This document shows, piece by piece, positions 31,678 to 42,432 of a stretch of DNA of 64,000 bases. Under the pieces are notes generated by a model that was given only the letters and a program-made list of their open reading frames with translations, had not been told where the DNA came from and searched no databases. Made by a program: the position numbers and the translations under genes. Position 1 is the stretch's first letter, and every line of letters begins with the position of its first letter. The stretch lies in NCBI GenBank assembly GCA_002070105.1, contig MWCQ01000005.1, positions 1 through 64,000 on the forward strand, read 5' to 3'. This DNA is from Firmicutes bacterium ADurb.Bin193. GTDB taxonomy: Bacteria > Bacillota > Clostridia > Monoglobales > Firm-18.

Positions 31678-32463
31678 ATGCAAATACTGATTGCGGTTGC
31701 CGCGCTTGGGGGAATAGGTCTTGTGCTTGGGCTTTTGCTTGCGGCGGCATCAAAATATTTAAGTGTTGAGAAGGACGAAAAAGCGCCTTTAATTGAGAGT
31801 GTCCTGCCCGGTGCAAACTGCGGCGGGTGCGGGTATGCGGGCTGTGCCGCTCTTGCCGAGGCTATTGCAAGGGGCGAGGCGCCGGTTGATGCCTGCCCTG
31901 TGGGGGGCAATGAGACAAGCCGTGAAATAGCGGAAATAATGGGCGTTGCGGCGCCCGATGTATTGGAAAATGTTGCGACCGTGGTATGTTCGGGCGACCA
32001 CAGCTCGGTTGCGAAAAAATACGAGTATGACAGCGATGTGGACTGCAAAACCGCCTCCACGCTTGCGGGCGGTGATAAAAAGTGCCGCCACGGATGCCTG
32101 GGTCTGGGCGACTGTATGGATGTGTGCGCCTTCGGGGCTATAAGCGTAAAAAACGGCGTTGCAAACATTGACCCCGAAAAATGCACGGCATGTACGGCGT
32201 GTATTGATGCCTGCCCGAAGGGAATTATTCGTCTTGTACCCAAGAAAAAAAGCTATATCGTTCGCTGCTCGTCACAAAGTCCGGGACCGGACATGAAGGG
32301 GATATGCACAGTGGGTTGCATAGCCTGCCGTATATGCGAAAAGGAATGTCCCGAAGGCGCTATACAGATAAGCGACAATTTAGCCAAAATAGACTACTCA
32401 AAATGCACCGATTGTGGCGAGTGTTTCCAAAAATGCCCCAAAAAGATAATAAAAAAGAAATAA
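31678..32463 (+). CDS. rnfB: Rnf complex subunit B (ferredoxin-oxidising)
   Basis: RnfB takes electrons from reduced ferredoxin. The 261-residue protein has one N-terminal membrane helix (about 3-25), the Fes-type cluster motif NCGGCGYAGC with the later DACPVGG, and further cysteine groups: CRHGCLGLGDCMDVC, CTACTACIDACPKG, CIACRICEKECPEG and CTDCGECFQKCPKK. The ORF closes the rnf operon; it is 58 bp behind rnfA with AAGGAG before the ATG. A family B repeat follows 75 bp later. Confidence 0.95.
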   Translation: MQILIAVAALGGIGLVLGLLLAAASKYLSVEKDEKAPLIESVLPGANCGGCGYAGCAALAEAIARGEAPVDACPVGGNETSREIAEIMGVAAPDVLENVATVVCSGDHSSVAKKYEYDSDVDCKTASTLAGGDKKCRHGCLGLGDCMDVCAFGAISVKNGVANIDPEKCTACTACIDACPKGIIRLVPKKKSYIVRCSSQSPGPDMKGICTVGCIACRICEKECPEGAIQISDNLAKIDYSKCTDCGECFQKCPKKIIKKK

Positions 32464-32538
32464 ATATTGCAAAAAAAAGCTCAGAGGAGTATAATAAAAG
32501 GTAAACAAAGGAAGCAGTTTTTGTCAGATTATAAAAAA

Positions 32539-32612
32539 CTACGCAAAAACTGCGTAATTCTACGCTCCGGCGGGCGGACGCGTTCGGGAAGGTGCTATGC
32601 ACCCGAACGCTT
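32539..32612 (+). repeat. dispersed hairpin repeat family B, copy 2
   Basis: Hairpin TACGCA / TGCGTA (32540-32556), a G/C-rich middle (TACGCTCCGGCGGGCGG) and the end hairpin GCGTTCGGG / CCCGAACGC with inner GGTGC-TAT-GCACC. Same orientation as the copy at 3767. It separates rnfB from the kinase gene. Confidence 0.75.
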
Positions 32613-32635
32613 TATTTACAAACGGGGGAACGGTC

Positions 32636-33475
32636 TTGAAAAAGATTATTGCGGCGCATGATTTATCGGGTATCGGAAGAGCATCACTGAGCGCGGTATT
32701 GCCCATAATATCGGCGATGGGCGGCGTGGTGTGCAGTCTGCCTACTGCAGTTTTATCCACCGTAACGGGTATTTTTGACGGCTATACCATCACAGACCTT
32801 ACTGCCCAGATGGAAAAAACCATTGACCACTGGTCATTGCTCGGCGTAAAATTCGACTATATATACAGCGGCTTTTTGGGAAGTCCCAAGCAGGTTGACA
32901 CGATTATTTCGGCAATTCGCCTTTTTCAGGGATGCTATGTTGTTGTAGATCCTGTTTTTGCGGACAACGGGAAGCTTTATCCGACCATGGATGCCGAGAT
33001 GGTAAACAATATGAGGCGTCTTGTTACAAAAGCGGATTTAATAACCCCGAATCTTACGGAGGCACAGTTTTTACTTAATGAAGAGTGTACCGACATTTCG
33101 GCCGATATTGCAAAGGACCTGCTTTTGCGCCTTTCGGACATGGGGCCCGAAAGAGTGGTTATTACGGGTTGTCAAATCGGCGGAGAAATGTTTGTTTTCG
33201 CGTATGACAAAAAAGCCGACAGCTTTTGGAGGCTTCGGTGCAACTATGCACCCGCTGATTTTCACGGCACGGGTGACATTTTTACAAGCGTGCTTGTGGG
33301 TGCGCTGTCAAGGGGCGACGGCTTTCCCGATGCAATAGCCCTTTCCGCGTCATTTGTGCGCCATGCCATTGATGCGACGATTGAGGAGGAATGGGACAGG
33401 CGTATGGGTCTCCTAATTGAAAAGGTCTTGGGCTTTCTAAGCCTGCCCCCGTCAATAAATTGCGAAAGGTTATAG
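32636..33475 (+). CDS. pyridoxal/pyridoxamine kinase (PdxK/PdxY type)
   Basis: A 279-residue ribokinase-fold enzyme that phosphorylates vitamin B6 forms. HDLSGIGRASLSAVLPIISAMG at the N-terminus, VVDPVFADNGKLY, TPNLTEAQFLL and the catalytic HGTGDIF anion hole are typical of the PdxY/ThiD-like clostridial kinases. The TTG start at 32636 has GGGGGAA upstream; longer frames extend into the family B repeat. It is 4 bp from the next gene, so the two are probably co-transcribed. Confidence 0.85.
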   Translation: MKKIIAAHDLSGIGRASLSAVLPIISAMGGVVCSLPTAVLSTVTGIFDGYTITDLTAQMEKTIDHWSLLGVKFDYIYSGFLGSPKQVDTIISAIRLFQGCYVVVDPVFADNGKLYPTMDAEMVNNMRRLVTKADLITPNLTEAQFLLNEECTDISADIAKDLLLRLSDMGPERVVITGCQIGGEMFVFAYDKKADSFWRLRCNYAPADFHGTGDIFTSVLVGALSRGDGFPDAIALSASFVRHAIDATIEEEWDRRMGLLIEKVLGFLSLPPSINCERL

Positions 33476-33479
33476 AAAG

Positions 33480-34346
33480 ATGTGGATTGCAGATAGCTGG
33501 CAACAGTACGAGCTTATAGATTCGGGCGAAGGCGAGCGCCTTGAACGGTGGGGCGACTATGTTGTAATACGCCCCGACCCTCAGGCTGTCTGGGAAAGCC
33601 CGAAAAACAACCGCCTTTGGAAAAGCCCTCATGCACATTATCATCGGAGTGACAAGGGCGGCGGTCAGTGGGAGGTCAAAAAAAGACTGCCGGAAAGCTG
33701 GACAATATCTCAAAACGGGCTTAAATTCAAAATAAAGCCGATGGGCTTTAAGCACATGGGATTGTTTCCCGAACAGCTTGTGAACTGGACATGGAGCTCA
33801 AATCTAATTAAAAATGCAAACAGAGATATAAAGGTGTTAAACCTTTTTGCATATACGGGCGGCGCAAGCGTTGCCGCGGCAAAGGCGGGGGCTTTCGTAT
33901 GCCATGTGGACGCCGCAAAGGGTATGGTTGCCCACGCAAGGGAAAACGCCGATCTTTCGGGGGTAGGCGATAAAAGTATCCGGTATATAGTTGACGACTG
34001 CATAAAATTTGTCGAGCGCGAAATAAGGCGCGGCAACAGCTACGATGCGATTATACTTGACCCGCCGTCATACGGTCGGGGGCCGGGCGGCGAAGTGTGG
34101 AAGATAGAGTCCGACCTTTTCGGCTTTCTGAAAAGGTGTGTGTTTCTTTTGTCCGACAGCCCCCTGTTCGTGCTTTTGAACTCATACACGACGGGGCTTA
34201 GCGCCCAAACGATGAAAAATGTTGTCGATATGACGGTCGGGAAAAAATTCGGCGGAAAAACCTATGCCGACGAAATAGGAATACCGATGAGCGAAAACGG
34301 GTTTATACTGCCCTGCGGCTCGTCGGCACGCTGGGAGAAGCCATGA
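33480..34346 (+). CDS. class I SAM-dependent methyltransferase (RlmI/RlmL-like)
   Basis: A 288-residue methyltransferase. After an N-terminal domain ([32 protein letters not shown]) come the SAM motif [19 protein letters not shown] and the catalytic [10 protein letters not shown], as in the PF10672 group of rRNA cytosine methyltransferases. The N-terminal PUA domain of E. coli RlmI is absent. The rRNA target is inferred from the family. Its stop codon overlaps the ecfA1 start by 4 nt. Confidence 0.85.
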   Translation: MWIADSWQQYELIDSGEGERLERWGDYVVIRPDPQAVWESPKNNRLWKSPHAHYHRSDKGGGQWEVKKRLPESWTISQNGLKFKIKPMGFKHMGLFPEQLVNWTWSSNLIKNANRDIKVLNLFAYTGGASVAAAKAGAFVCHVDAAKGMVAHARENADLSGVGDKSIRYIVDDCIKFVEREIRRGNSYDAIILDPPSYGRGPGGEVWKIESDLFGFLKRCVFLLSDSPLFVLLNSYTTGLSAQTMKNVVDMTVGKKFGGKTYADEIGIPMSENGFILPCGSSARWEKP

Positions 34347-35194
34347 TTAAAACAGAGAATCTTTCATTCAAATATAATAACGAACAGGAAAGCCTTGTTT
34401 TGGAGGACATTAACCTGACGATTGAAAAGGGCGAGTTTGTGGCGATTATCGGCCACAACGGAAGCGGGAAATCAACCCTTGTCAAGCATTTTAACGCAAT
34501 ACTGCTTCCCGAGGGCGGCACCGTCTATGTAAAAGGCATCGATACAAGGGACGAAAGCCGTCTTTATGATATACGCCAGGCAGTGGGAATGGTTTTTCAA
34601 AACCCCGACAATCAGCTTGTTGCGACAATTGTTGAGGATGATGTCGCCTTTGCGCCCGAAAACTTGGGCGTTGCTCCTTCCGAGATACGAAAGAGGGTGG
34701 ATCGGTCGCTTGAGACCGTTGGAATGTCCGAATATACACACCACGCGCCTCATCTCTTGTCCGGCGGACAGAAACAGCGCGTAGCCATAGCGGGCATTCT
34801 TGCAATGAAGCCCGACTGCATCGTGCTTGATGAGCCTACCGCAATGCTTGACCCGATCGGAAGGCGTGAGGTTATTCAAACGCTTTTGAAGCTAAACAGT
34901 GAAGAGGGAATTACAATCGTTCTTGTCACTCATAATATGGACGAGGCTGTTTCGGCCGAACGGGTTGTTGTTTTGAGCGAAGGCGGAGTTGAAATGGACG
35001 GCAAGCCGAGAGAGATTTTCTGTCAGGTTGAAAGGCTTAAGGCATTGGGTCTTGCCGTTCCGCAGATTACAGAGCTTATGTATGAGCTTAGCAGGGAGGG
35101 CATTAATGTTCCGTGCGATATACTTACCGTAGATGAGGCATATAATGCGCTTTCCCAAATCGAAAACTATAATAAAGGTCTTAAAAGGTCTTAA
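34343..35194 (+). CDS. ecfA1: ECF transporter ATPase EcfA1
   Basis: A 283-residue ABC ATPase of the energy-coupling factor module, which powers uptake of vitamins through exchangeable S components. Walker A is GHNGSGKST, the signature LSGGQKQR and Walker [14 protein letters not shown]. It begins the ecfA1-ecfA2-ecfT-truA order that is standard in Firmicutes. A near-tandem copy of AGGTCTTAAA at its end adds residues to the C-terminus. Confidence 0.95.
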   Translation: MIKTENLSFKYNNEQESLVLEDINLTIEKGEFVAIIGHNGSGKSTLVKHFNAILLPEGGTVYVKGIDTRDESRLYDIRQAVGMVFQNPDNQLVATIVEDDVAFAPENLGVAPSEIRKRVDRSLETVGMSEYTHHAPHLLSGGQKQRVAIAGILAMKPDCIVLDEPTAMLDPIGRREVIQTLLKLNSEEGITIVLVTHNMDEAVSAERVVVLSEGGVEMDGKPREIFCQVERLKALGLAVPQITELMYELSREGINVPCDILTVDEAYNALSQIENYNKGLKRS

Positions 35195-35208
35195 AAAGGG
35201 ATGAACTT

Positions 35209-36045
35209 TTGTTGGTAATAAGGGCAGAAAACTTAAGCTACACATACTCAGAGGGCGGCCCGTTCGAAAGGGCGGCTTTGAATGATGTTTCAATGACAAT
35301 AAAAGACGGCGAGTTTGTGGGCATAATCGGGCATACGGGAAGCGGAAAGTCAACGCTTGTCCAGCATTTTAACGGCCTTTTGCAGCCCGTAAGCGGGAGG
35401 GTAATTGTAGGTGATATAGACCTTTCGGCAAAAAAAGCCGATTTGAAAACCGTAAGAACAAAGGTTGGTTTGGTGTTCCAATACCCGGAGCATCAGCTTT
35501 TCGAGGAAACGGTGCGCCGCGATATCGCCTTTGCTCCGGTAAATATGGGGTTTTCGCCGGTCGAGGTAAATGAGCGTGTGGAAAGAGCGGCAAGGCTTGT
35601 GGGACTGTCGGAGGAAATACTCGACAAATCGCCCTTTGAGATAAGCGGCGGGCAGAAAAGGCGCGCCGCCATAGCCGGAGTTCTTGCAATGGACCCGGAG
35701 GTTCTGGTGCTTGATGAACCGACCGCGGGGCTTGACCCTCACGGCAGAAAGGAAATACTGGCGGGGCTGTTAAAGCTCCACAGAGAAACCGGAATAACGG
35801 TTATACTGGTATCGCACGGTATGGAGGATATAGCCGACACGGTACAGAGGCTCTATGTTATGAACATGGGAAGAATAGTAATGGAGGGAACTCCTCTTGA
35901 AGTTTATGCAAGGTATGAGGAGCTTGAGGAAATCGGGCTTACTGCGCCGCCCGTTACAAAGCTTATAAAAAGGCTTTACGGCGCGGATATATGCACTCTC
36001 AGTCAAGCGAAGGAATATATATTGGGGGTGATTGGGCGTGCTTAG
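35209..36045 (+). CDS. ecfA2: ECF transporter ATPase EcfA2
   Basis: The second 278-residue ATPase of the ECF module. Walker A GHTGSGKST, Q-loop VFQYPEHQLFEETV, signature ISGGQKRR and Walker B VLVLDEPTAGLDPHG. The start is one of two adjacent TTG codons (35209 or 35212) after AAGGGATG. It overlaps ecfT by 8 nt. Confidence 0.95.
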   Translation: MLVIRAENLSYTYSEGGPFERAALNDVSMTIKDGEFVGIIGHTGSGKSTLVQHFNGLLQPVSGRVIVGDIDLSAKKADLKTVRTKVGLVFQYPEHQLFEETVRRDIAFAPVNMGFSPVEVNERVERAARLVGLSEEILDKSPFEISGGQKRRAAIAGVLAMDPEVLVLDEPTAGLDPHGRKEILAGLLKLHRETGITVILVSHGMEDIADTVQRLYVMNMGRIVMEGTPLEVYARYEELEEIGLTAPPVTKLIKRLYGADICTLSQAKEYILGVIGRA

Positions 36046-36838
36046 GGATATAACTCTCGGACAGTATTTCCCGGGAAATTCTCCTGTTCACCGCATTGAT
36101 GCAATGGTTAAAATAATACTTGCGGTACTGTATATGACGGTTATTTTTATTGCGAAGAGCTTTTTAGCCTACGGTCTTGTTGCCGCTTTTACATTTTTCG
36201 TCATATTTCTGTCCACGGTTCCTATTAGGTTTGTTTTAAGGGGATTAAAACCGCTTTTGATATTCATTGTTTTCACGGCAGTTTTGAATCTGTTTATGAC
36301 AGGCGGCACGGTTATATGGCAGTGGGGCTTTTTAAGGCTGACAAGGGAGGGTATTATATATGCTTCTCTGATGATTTTAAGGGTAGTTTTTCTTATAATG
36401 AGCACATCTCTTTTGACCTATACAACCTCTCCGATTGCCTTGACGGACGGGATCGAACGCCTTTTGACGCCTCTGGGAAAAATCGGGTTCCCGACGCATG
36501 AGCTTGCGATGATGATGAGCATAGCCCTTCGCTTTATCCCGACGCTTCTTGAGGAAACGGATAAAATAATGAAGGCTCAGATGGCGCGCGGGGCGGATTT
36601 CAAAACAGGAAGCCTTATAAAGAGGGCAAAGGCTTTGATACCGCTGTTGGTTCCTCTTTTCATAAGCGCGTTTCGCCGTGCGGACGAGCTTGCCGTCGCT
36701 ATGGAGTGCCGATGTTATCGGGGCGGGAAAAACCGCACCAGACTTCATGAATCAAAGGTCGGAAGGATTGATTTTATCGCCCTTGGGATTTTGATTGTCT
36801 TTTCTGCTCTGGTTATTCTTTCTAATAAATCGGGGTGA
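36038..36838 (+). CDS. ecfT: ECF transporter transmembrane protein EcfT
   Basis: The 266-residue membrane scaffold that links S components to EcfA1A2. It has five or so hydrophobic helices and the two coupling-helix motifs as MKAQMARGADF and VAMECRCYRGG. GTG at 36038 is taken as the start because GGGGGTG is well spaced from it and the N-terminus LRDITLGQYFPGNSPVHRID matches the family; a TTG six bases upstream is possible. truA follows after 6 bp. No S component is encoded here; one is at 62811. Confidence 0.93.
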   Translation: MLRDITLGQYFPGNSPVHRIDAMVKIILAVLYMTVIFIAKSFLAYGLVAAFTFFVIFLSTVPIRFVLRGLKPLLIFIVFTAVLNLFMTGGTVIWQWGFLRLTREGIIYASLMILRVVFLIMSTSLLTYTTSPIALTDGIERLLTPLGKIGFPTHELAMMMSIALRFIPTLLEETDKIMKAQMARGADFKTGSLIKRAKALIPLLVPLFISAFRRADELAVAMECRCYRGGKNRTRLHESKVGRIDFIALGILIVFSALVILSNKSG

Positions 36839-36844
36839 TGAAAA

Positions 36845-37624
36845 TTGCCTAATTTTGTTCTTGGAATGTGTTTCAACGGGAGCGGTTACCACGGCTGGCA
36901 GATGCAGAAAAATGCCTTGTCCATTGAAGAAATTTTGTCCTCGGCGATACTTAAAATAACGGGCGAAAAATCCGTCATAACGGGTTGCAGCCGTACCGAT
37001 GCATGCGTTCATGCGCTTTACTATGTGTGTAATTTCAAAAGTGAAACCTCAATCCCCACGGAAAAAATCCCGCTTGCCTTAAATACCGCACTGCCCGACG
37101 ACATAAGGGTAAACAGATGTGCGGTTTTGGACGACAGCTTTCATGCGCGGTTTAGCGCTTTATCCAAGACCTATATTTACAAGGCATATACGGCAAGAAT
37201 AGCAAATCCGTTTTTAAAGGATTTTGCCTACCATTTCCCCTATGAAATCGATTTTGAAAAAATAAAAAACGCTGCGGCATACTTTGTTGGAAGCCATGAT
37301 TTTTCGGCATTTATGGCGTCGGGCGGAAGCCAAAAGACAACCGTAAGAACGGTTACGGAGCTTGAAGTAACAAGGCAGGGTGATGAGATTCACTTTACAA
37401 TAACCGCCGACGGATACCTTTACAATATGGTAAGAATAATTGCGGGAACACTTTTGTATGTCGGAATAGGGAAAATAAAGTCGGATGAAATTCCCGAAAT
37501 CATAAAGAGCGGTGACAGAAGAAGAAGCGGTATAACCGCCGGTGCGCAGGGACTTTACCTTGCGAGGGTGGTTTATCCCGACTCATACGGTGTTTTTAAG
37601 GATTGGCCGCAGGGGAGGTTGTGA
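36845..37624 (+). CDS. truA: tRNA pseudouridine synthase A
   Basis: TruA makes pseudouridine at positions 38-40 of tRNA anticodon stems. The 259-residue protein has the catalytic Asp52 in SRTDACVHA and the later FHARFSALSKTYIY and GDRRRSG blocks. The start is TTG with GGGGTGA upstream. It follows ecfT by 6 bp and its stop shares a base with the next start codon (TGATG). Confidence 0.95.
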   Translation: MPNFVLGMCFNGSGYHGWQMQKNALSIEEILSSAILKITGEKSVITGCSRTDACVHALYYVCNFKSETSIPTEKIPLALNTALPDDIRVNRCAVLDDSFHARFSALSKTYIYKAYTARIANPFLKDFAYHFPYEIDFEKIKNAAAYFVGSHDFSAFMASGGSQKTTVRTVTELEVTRQGDEIHFTITADGYLYNMVRIIAGTLLYVGIGKIKSDEIPEIIKSGDRRRSGITAGAQGLYLARVVYPDSYGVFKDWPQGRL

Positions 37625-38715
37625 TGGCAAAACGAAAATCTTCGAATAAAATACGCTTTACGGCAGTATTATTGATATTGACGGGGCTCGTCGCATACGC
37701 GGTCTATATGAATCGTGATACCTTTATGGGCGGGAGGCAACCAGCCAAAGAGATTTTCAGTTTCGAAACGGAAAAACATTACAGGTTTGAAAAACTGGGA
37801 AAAAGTATAATTGCACTCGGAAACGACGGAATGACCTGCGTATCATCATCGGGGAAAACGCAGTGGAACATAGAGAGGAAAATGCAAAACCCCTGTATTG
37901 AAACCGCACAGGGCAATATAATTATATTTGACAGAAACGGAAAGGACATTGCCCTTTACAGCGGAGAAAACTTAATCTGGGAGAAAAAAACCGAACAGCC
38001 CATAATAACCGCAAAGGTCAACGCAAGAGGATATACGGCTGTCGTTACATACGAAATAGGATATAAGGGTATGATAGAAATATTGAACGCAAAGGGTGAG
38101 CCTGTTTATTTATGGCGCCTCGGCGAAGACTATGTGATTGATGTTGACATCTCCCCCGATTGCAGGTACTTTGCCGCCGCAACGCTTAACACGGAGGGCG
38201 AAAAGCTTTCAAGCAAAATAACGGTGGTTGACATAGACGGCGAGAGAATTGCGGGTGAAACAACAAGGGAGGATTCTCTTATAATCAATCTTAAGTATCA
38301 GCCGTCGGGCAACATTGTCGCACTTGGTGAGGGAGAGCTTGTTGGGGTATCCTCGCGCGGCGCGGCAAAATGGGCGGTAAGCTTTGAGGGAAGGGCGCTT
38401 ACGGGTTTTGAGCTTCCCTACGGAACCGACTGTGTCGTTGTCTTTGAGGGTAGTAGGAACAACAGCGTTGTTGAGGTGTATTCCCGTGACGGCGCAAAAA
38501 CAGGTGAGTATGTTTCGGAAAGTGAAATAACATCCATGGATGTTTCCCAAAAGTATATAGCCGTTGCGGAAAATAAAAACATTTCCCTCCTAAACCTTAA
38601 AGGACGGGTCCTAAATAAGGCTGTTTCGCAAAGGGAGGTAAAGGATATTATTCTTTTGCCGGGCAAGGAAATAATTGCGGCGGAGAAAAACTCCGTGCGA
38701 AAAATAGATTTATAA
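37624..38715 (+). CDS. DUF5711-like membrane-anchored beta-propeller protein
   Basis: A 363-residue protein with one N-terminal membrane helix (about 12-28) after a basic start (MAKRKSSNK), so the rest should be outside the cell membrane. The body is a run of WD/PQQ-like beta blades (for instance ECLSSSGK-type, VYSRDGAK, VVDIDGER and LLNLKGR turns). It resembles the DUF5711 family, which is often next to cvpA in clostridia; function is unknown. RBS GGGGAGG precedes the ATG. Confidence 0.7.
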   Translation: MAKRKSSNKIRFTAVLLILTGLVAYAVYMNRDTFMGGRQPAKEIFSFETEKHYRFEKLGKSIIALGNDGMTCVSSSGKTQWNIERKMQNPCIETAQGNIIIFDRNGKDIALYSGENLIWEKKTEQPIITAKVNARGYTAVVTYEIGYKGMIEILNAKGEPVYLWRLGEDYVIDVDISPDCRYFAAATLNTEGEKLSSKITVVDIDGERIAGETTREDSLIINLKYQPSGNIVALGEGELVGVSSRGAAKWAVSFEGRALTGFELPYGTDCVVVFEGSRNNSVVEVYSRDGAKTGEYVSESEITSMDVSQKYIAVAENKNISLLNLKGRVLNKAVSQREVKDIILLPGKEIIAAEKNSVRKIDL

Positions 38716-38734
38716 CTTTGGAGGTGCATTTTCC

Positions 38735-39328
38735 ATGGCAGATATTGTTGTCGGTCTTATAATAGCGGGTATGGCGCTTTGGGGCTGGAGGTCGGGCTTT
38801 GTGCGGTCGGTCTTTCATCTCGGCTACTACATAATTGCTGCCGTGGTTGCATTGTTTTTATATCCCGTGGTATCTTCCTATCTTATAAAATCACCCCTTG
38901 CAACATTCATTCATGATAAAATAATTCTCCCCCGCCTTGCGACCGATTCTGTAAAGCTAAGCCTTCCGCCGTTTCTTAAAGAAGCGGTTTCGGGCGGGAT
39001 TGACGGCGCAACCCTGACCGTTGCAACATCGCTTACAGAATTGGTAATTAACATAATATGCTTTATTGCGGTGTTTATTATTACGGGGATTGGTCTTAGG
39101 CTTGCAATAAATATTCTTGATTCAATCGCCAAGCTTCCGCTTATAAATATTGTCAACAAGGTCGGGGGTCTGGCGATAGGAACTTTCAACGGCTTTATCA
39201 TAGTCTATCTTGTCCTTGCCGCTGCGACGGTATTTATGAACGACAATATATACGGCTATTTGGCATCGTCCAAATACGCTTTGAAGATGTATAACGATAA
39301 TCTTTTGTTGAAGCTATTATTCGGGTAA
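38735..39328 (+). CDS. CvpA family membrane protein
   Basis: A 197-residue protein with four hydrophobic helices and the N-terminal [20 protein letters not shown] block of the CvpA/colicin V production family. Its cellular role is not settled; links to cell envelope and to peptidoglycan hydrolases have been reported for relatives. It lies 19 bp after the DUF5711-like gene and probably works with it. Confidence 0.85.
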   Translation: MADIVVGLIIAGMALWGWRSGFVRSVFHLGYYIIAAVVALFLYPVVSSYLIKSPLATFIHDKIILPRLATDSVKLSLPPFLKEAVSGGIDGATLTVATSLTELVINIICFIAVFIITGIGLRLAINILDSIAKLPLINIVNKVGGLAIGTFNGFIIVYLVLAAATVFMNDNIYGYLASSKYALKMYNDNLLLKLLFG

Positions 39329-39342
39329 GAGGAGGGTTACAA

Positions 39343-41004
39343 ATGAAAAGCGATTACATTAAAAAAGGAATCGAAAAGACGCCTCACCGCTCACTGTTAA
39401 AAGCATCGGGGCTGACAGACGAAGAAATAAGCCGGCCTATTATAGGGGTTGTAAACAGCAAAAATGACATTGTTCCCGGACATATCCACCTTAACACCAT
39501 TGCCGCGGCGGTTTCGAGCGGCATAAGAATGGCGGGCGGGACACCTCTTGAATTCCCTGCAATAGGCGTTTGCGACGGTATTGCGATGGGTCATACGGGA
39601 ATGAAATACTCCCTCGCAACGAGAGAGCTTATATGTGACAGCATTGAGGCAATGGCCTTGGCTCATGCTTTTGACGGGCTTGTTCTGATTCCGAACTGTG
39701 ACAAAATCGTTCCGGGAATGCTTATGGCGGCGGCGAGGCTGAACATCCCCGCAATTGTTGTAAGCGGAGGTGCGATGCTTTCGGTTGAGGGTAATGACGG
39801 ACAGTGGATTGACCTTAACTCAACCTTTGAGGCGGTCGGCGGCTACAAGGCAGGGACAATGACGGAGGAGGATGTTAAGAGTATTGAGGATTTCGCCTGC
39901 CCGACCTGCGGCTCATGCAGCGGAATGTTTACCGCAAACTCAATGAACTGCCTTACGGAGGCAATCGGAATGGGGCTTGGCGGAAACGGGACAATCCCCG
40001 CTGTATATTCCGAAAGAATACGCCTTGCCAAGACGGCAGGCATGCAGGTTATGGAGCTTGTAAAAAAGGATATAAAGCCCCGTGATATTATGACAAGTGA
40101 TGCGTTTATGAACGCTTTGACGGTTGACATGGCGCTCGGCTGTTCCACAAATTCCATGCTTCATCTTCCCGCAATAGCGCATGAGGCGGGGGTTGAGATA
40201 AACCTTGACATAGCTAACGAAATATCCGCAAAAACGCCCAACCTTTGTCACCTTGCTCCGGCAGGTCCGCATCACATACAGGATTTATACCGTGCGGGCG
40301 GCGTCTATGCGGTTATGAACGAGCTTACAAAGAAAAACCTTATTAAAACCGATTGCCTCACGGTTACGGGGGCTTCAATCGGCGAAAATATAGCCTCAAG
40401 CGTGATAAAAGATAAAAACATAATAAGACCGATTGAAAGTCCCTATTCCGAAACGGGCGGCATAGCGGTGCTTCGCGGTAATATATGTCCCGACGGCGCG
40501 GTTGTAAAGCGAAGCGCCGTACATCCCGATATGCTCGTCAGAAAATGCACCGCAAAGGTTTTCGACAGTGAGGATGAAGCTATCGAAGCGATATATGCCA
40601 GAAAAATAGAGCCGGGCGACTGTGTTGTAATCCGCTACGAAGGGCCGAAGGGCGGGCCGGGCATGAGGGAAATGCTTTCCCCGACCTCTGCGATATGCGG
40701 AATGGGGCTTGACAAGACCGTCGCACTTTTGACCGACGGACGATTCTCCGGCGCAACGCGCGGCGCGGCGATAGGGCATATCTCGCCGGAGGCGGCAGTC
40801 GGCGGAAACATTGCCCTTATAAAAAACGGCGATATAATCGAGATAGATATTCCCGGCGGAACGCTCAACATGGCGGTTTCACAGGAAGAGCTTGAAAAGC
40901 GTAAAAATGAATGGAAGCCGAAGGAGCCGACAATTAAAACAGGCTATCTCTCAAGGTACTCAAGAATGGTTTCGTCGGCGGCGCAGGGCGCGGTTTTGAA
41001 ATAA
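39343..41004 (+). CDS. ilvD: dihydroxy-acid dehydratase
   Basis: IlvD dehydrates dihydroxy acids to 2-oxo acids in valine, leucine and isoleucine synthesis. The 553-residue protein has the Fe-S cysteines in [10 protein letters not shown] and [15 protein letters not shown], plus [12 protein letters not shown]. It is not next to other ilv genes here but between cvpA and rho, 14 bp after cvpA with GAGGAGG before its ATG. It would serve the same pathways as leuA and cimA elsewhere in the window. Confidence 0.96.
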   Translation: MKSDYIKKGIEKTPHRSLLKASGLTDEEISRPIIGVVNSKNDIVPGHIHLNTIAAAVSSGIRMAGGTPLEFPAIGVCDGIAMGHTGMKYSLATRELICDSIEAMALAHAFDGLVLIPNCDKIVPGMLMAAARLNIPAIVVSGGAMLSVEGNDGQWIDLNSTFEAVGGYKAGTMTEEDVKSIEDFACPTCGSCSGMFTANSMNCLTEAIGMGLGGNGTIPAVYSERIRLAKTAGMQVMELVKKDIKPRDIMTSDAFMNALTVDMALGCSTNSMLHLPAIAHEAGVEINLDIANEISAKTPNLCHLAPAGPHHIQDLYRAGGVYAVMNELTKKNLIKTDCLTVTGASIGENIASSVIKDKNIIRPIESPYSETGGIAVLRGNICPDGAVVKRSAVHPDMLVRKCTAKVFDSEDEAIEAIYARKIEPGDCVVIRYEGPKGGPGMREMLSPTSAICGMGLDKTVALLTDGRFSGATRGAAIGHISPEAAVGGNIALIKNGDIIEIDIPGGTLNMAVSQEELEKRKNEWKPKEPTIKTGYLSRYSRMVSSAAQGAVLK

Positions 41005-41044
41005 CGGCTTTGCGCAGCGTTAAAAAAATATGGGGAGGTGCAAC

Positions 41045-42364
41045 ATGACCGTGGAAGATATGACGAAAAAACCCCTGGTGGAAATCAGAAAAATTGCGAA
41101 GGAGTACGGAATAAAGAACATAGCAAAGTATAAAAAGGACGAGCTTATCGACGAAATAATCAGTAAAGAAAAAGAAAATTCCTCTTCCTGCATTTCGCAT
41201 GATACTTGTTGCGAGTCCGGACCGGACAAGTCAGAGCGTGTGCGCACGGATACCGTTGAGGTTGAGGGAATTCTTGAGGTGTGTGATGACGGGTTTGGCT
41301 TTTTGCGGTGTGAAAACTATCTTTCGGGGCCAAATGATGTGTATGTATCACCTACGCTCATAAGGCGTTTCCGCCTTAAAACGGGCGACGATATTATGGG
41401 CATAGCAAGGCTTCAAAGAGAGGGCGAAAGGTTTAAGGCGCTTTTGTTTGTAACAACGGTAAACAAGGAAAAACCCGACGCGGCAATCAGAAGGACAGCA
41501 TTTGAGCATCTTGTTCCCGTTTACCCCGATTCTCGTATGCACCTTGAAAGCAAGCATACTAATTATGCCATGCGCCTTATCGATCTTATTGCGCCTGTGG
41601 GAAAGGGACAAAGGGGTATAATCGTATCTCCTCCCAAGGCGGGAAAGACCACTCTTTTAAAGCAGATAGCGAACAGTATAGAGGCTAACCACCCCGATAT
41701 AAAGCTTATAGTCTTGCTGATTGACGAGCGTCCCGAAGAAGTAACCGATATGAGAAGAAGCATAAAAGGAGCGGTTATTTTCTCAACCTTCGACGAGGAG
41801 CCCACCCACCATATCCGTGTTGCAGAAATGGTTTTGGAGAGAGCTATGCGCCTTGTCGAGCATAAAAAAGATGTTGTAATTCTTCTTGACAGTATAACAA
41901 GGCTTGCAAGAGCGTATAACCTGACCATTACTCCGACGGGCAGAACGCTTTCAGGCGGTCTTGACCCCGGCGCGCTTCACAAGCCCAAAAAGTTTTTCGG
42001 CGCCGCAAGGAACATAGAAAACGGCGGAAGCCTTACGATTCTTGCAACCGCGCTTATCGAAACGGGAAGCAGGATGGACGATGTTATTTTTGAGGAGTTT
42101 AAGGGAACAGGCAATATGGAGGTTCACCTTGACAGAAAGCTTCAGGAAAAGAGAATATTCCCCGCAATCGACATAAACAAATCGGGAACAAGGCGGGAAG
42201 ACCTTCTTCTTACCCAAAAAGAGATTGAAGCAGTCTGGGGAATATGCAAGGCGATGTCCAATCAGCCTGTTTCGGATGTAACCGAAATACTGATAAGCCG
42301 GCTTATAGCCACCAAAACAAACACAGACTTTATCGAATCATTATCCCGTTTGGTTAATGCATAA
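41045..42364 (+). CDS. rho: transcription termination factor Rho
   Basis: Rho is the hexameric RNA helicase that ends transcription. The 439-residue protein has the N-terminal Rho_N helical domain ([20 protein letters not shown]), the cold-shock-like RNA-binding domain ([15 protein letters not shown], then [12 protein letters not shown]) and the ATPase core with Walker [11 protein letters not shown] and Walker [25 protein letters not shown] precedes the ATG at 41045. Confidence 0.96.
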   Translation: MTVEDMTKKPLVEIRKIAKEYGIKNIAKYKKDELIDEIISKEKENSSSCISHDTCCESGPDKSERVRTDTVEVEGILEVCDDGFGFLRCENYLSGPNDVYVSPTLIRRFRLKTGDDIMGIARLQREGERFKALLFVTTVNKEKPDAAIRRTAFEHLVPVYPDSRMHLESKHTNYAMRLIDLIAPVGKGQRGIIVSPPKAGKTTLLKQIANSIEANHPDIKLIVLLIDERPEEVTDMRRSIKGAVIFSTFDEEPTHHIRVAEMVLERAMRLVEHKKDVVILLDSITRLARAYNLTITPTGRTLSGGLDPGALHKPKKFFGAARNIENGGSLTILATALIETGSRMDDVIFEEFKGTGNMEVHLDRKLQEKRIFPAIDINKSGTRREDLLLTQKEIEAVWGICKAMSNQPVSDVTEILISRLIATKTNTDFIESLSRLVNA

Positions 42365-42432
42365 AAATGATTCTTTCGGCAATGATATAATTCGGTTTTA
42401 CTATAACACAAATTTGGCAAGGACAGGATAAG

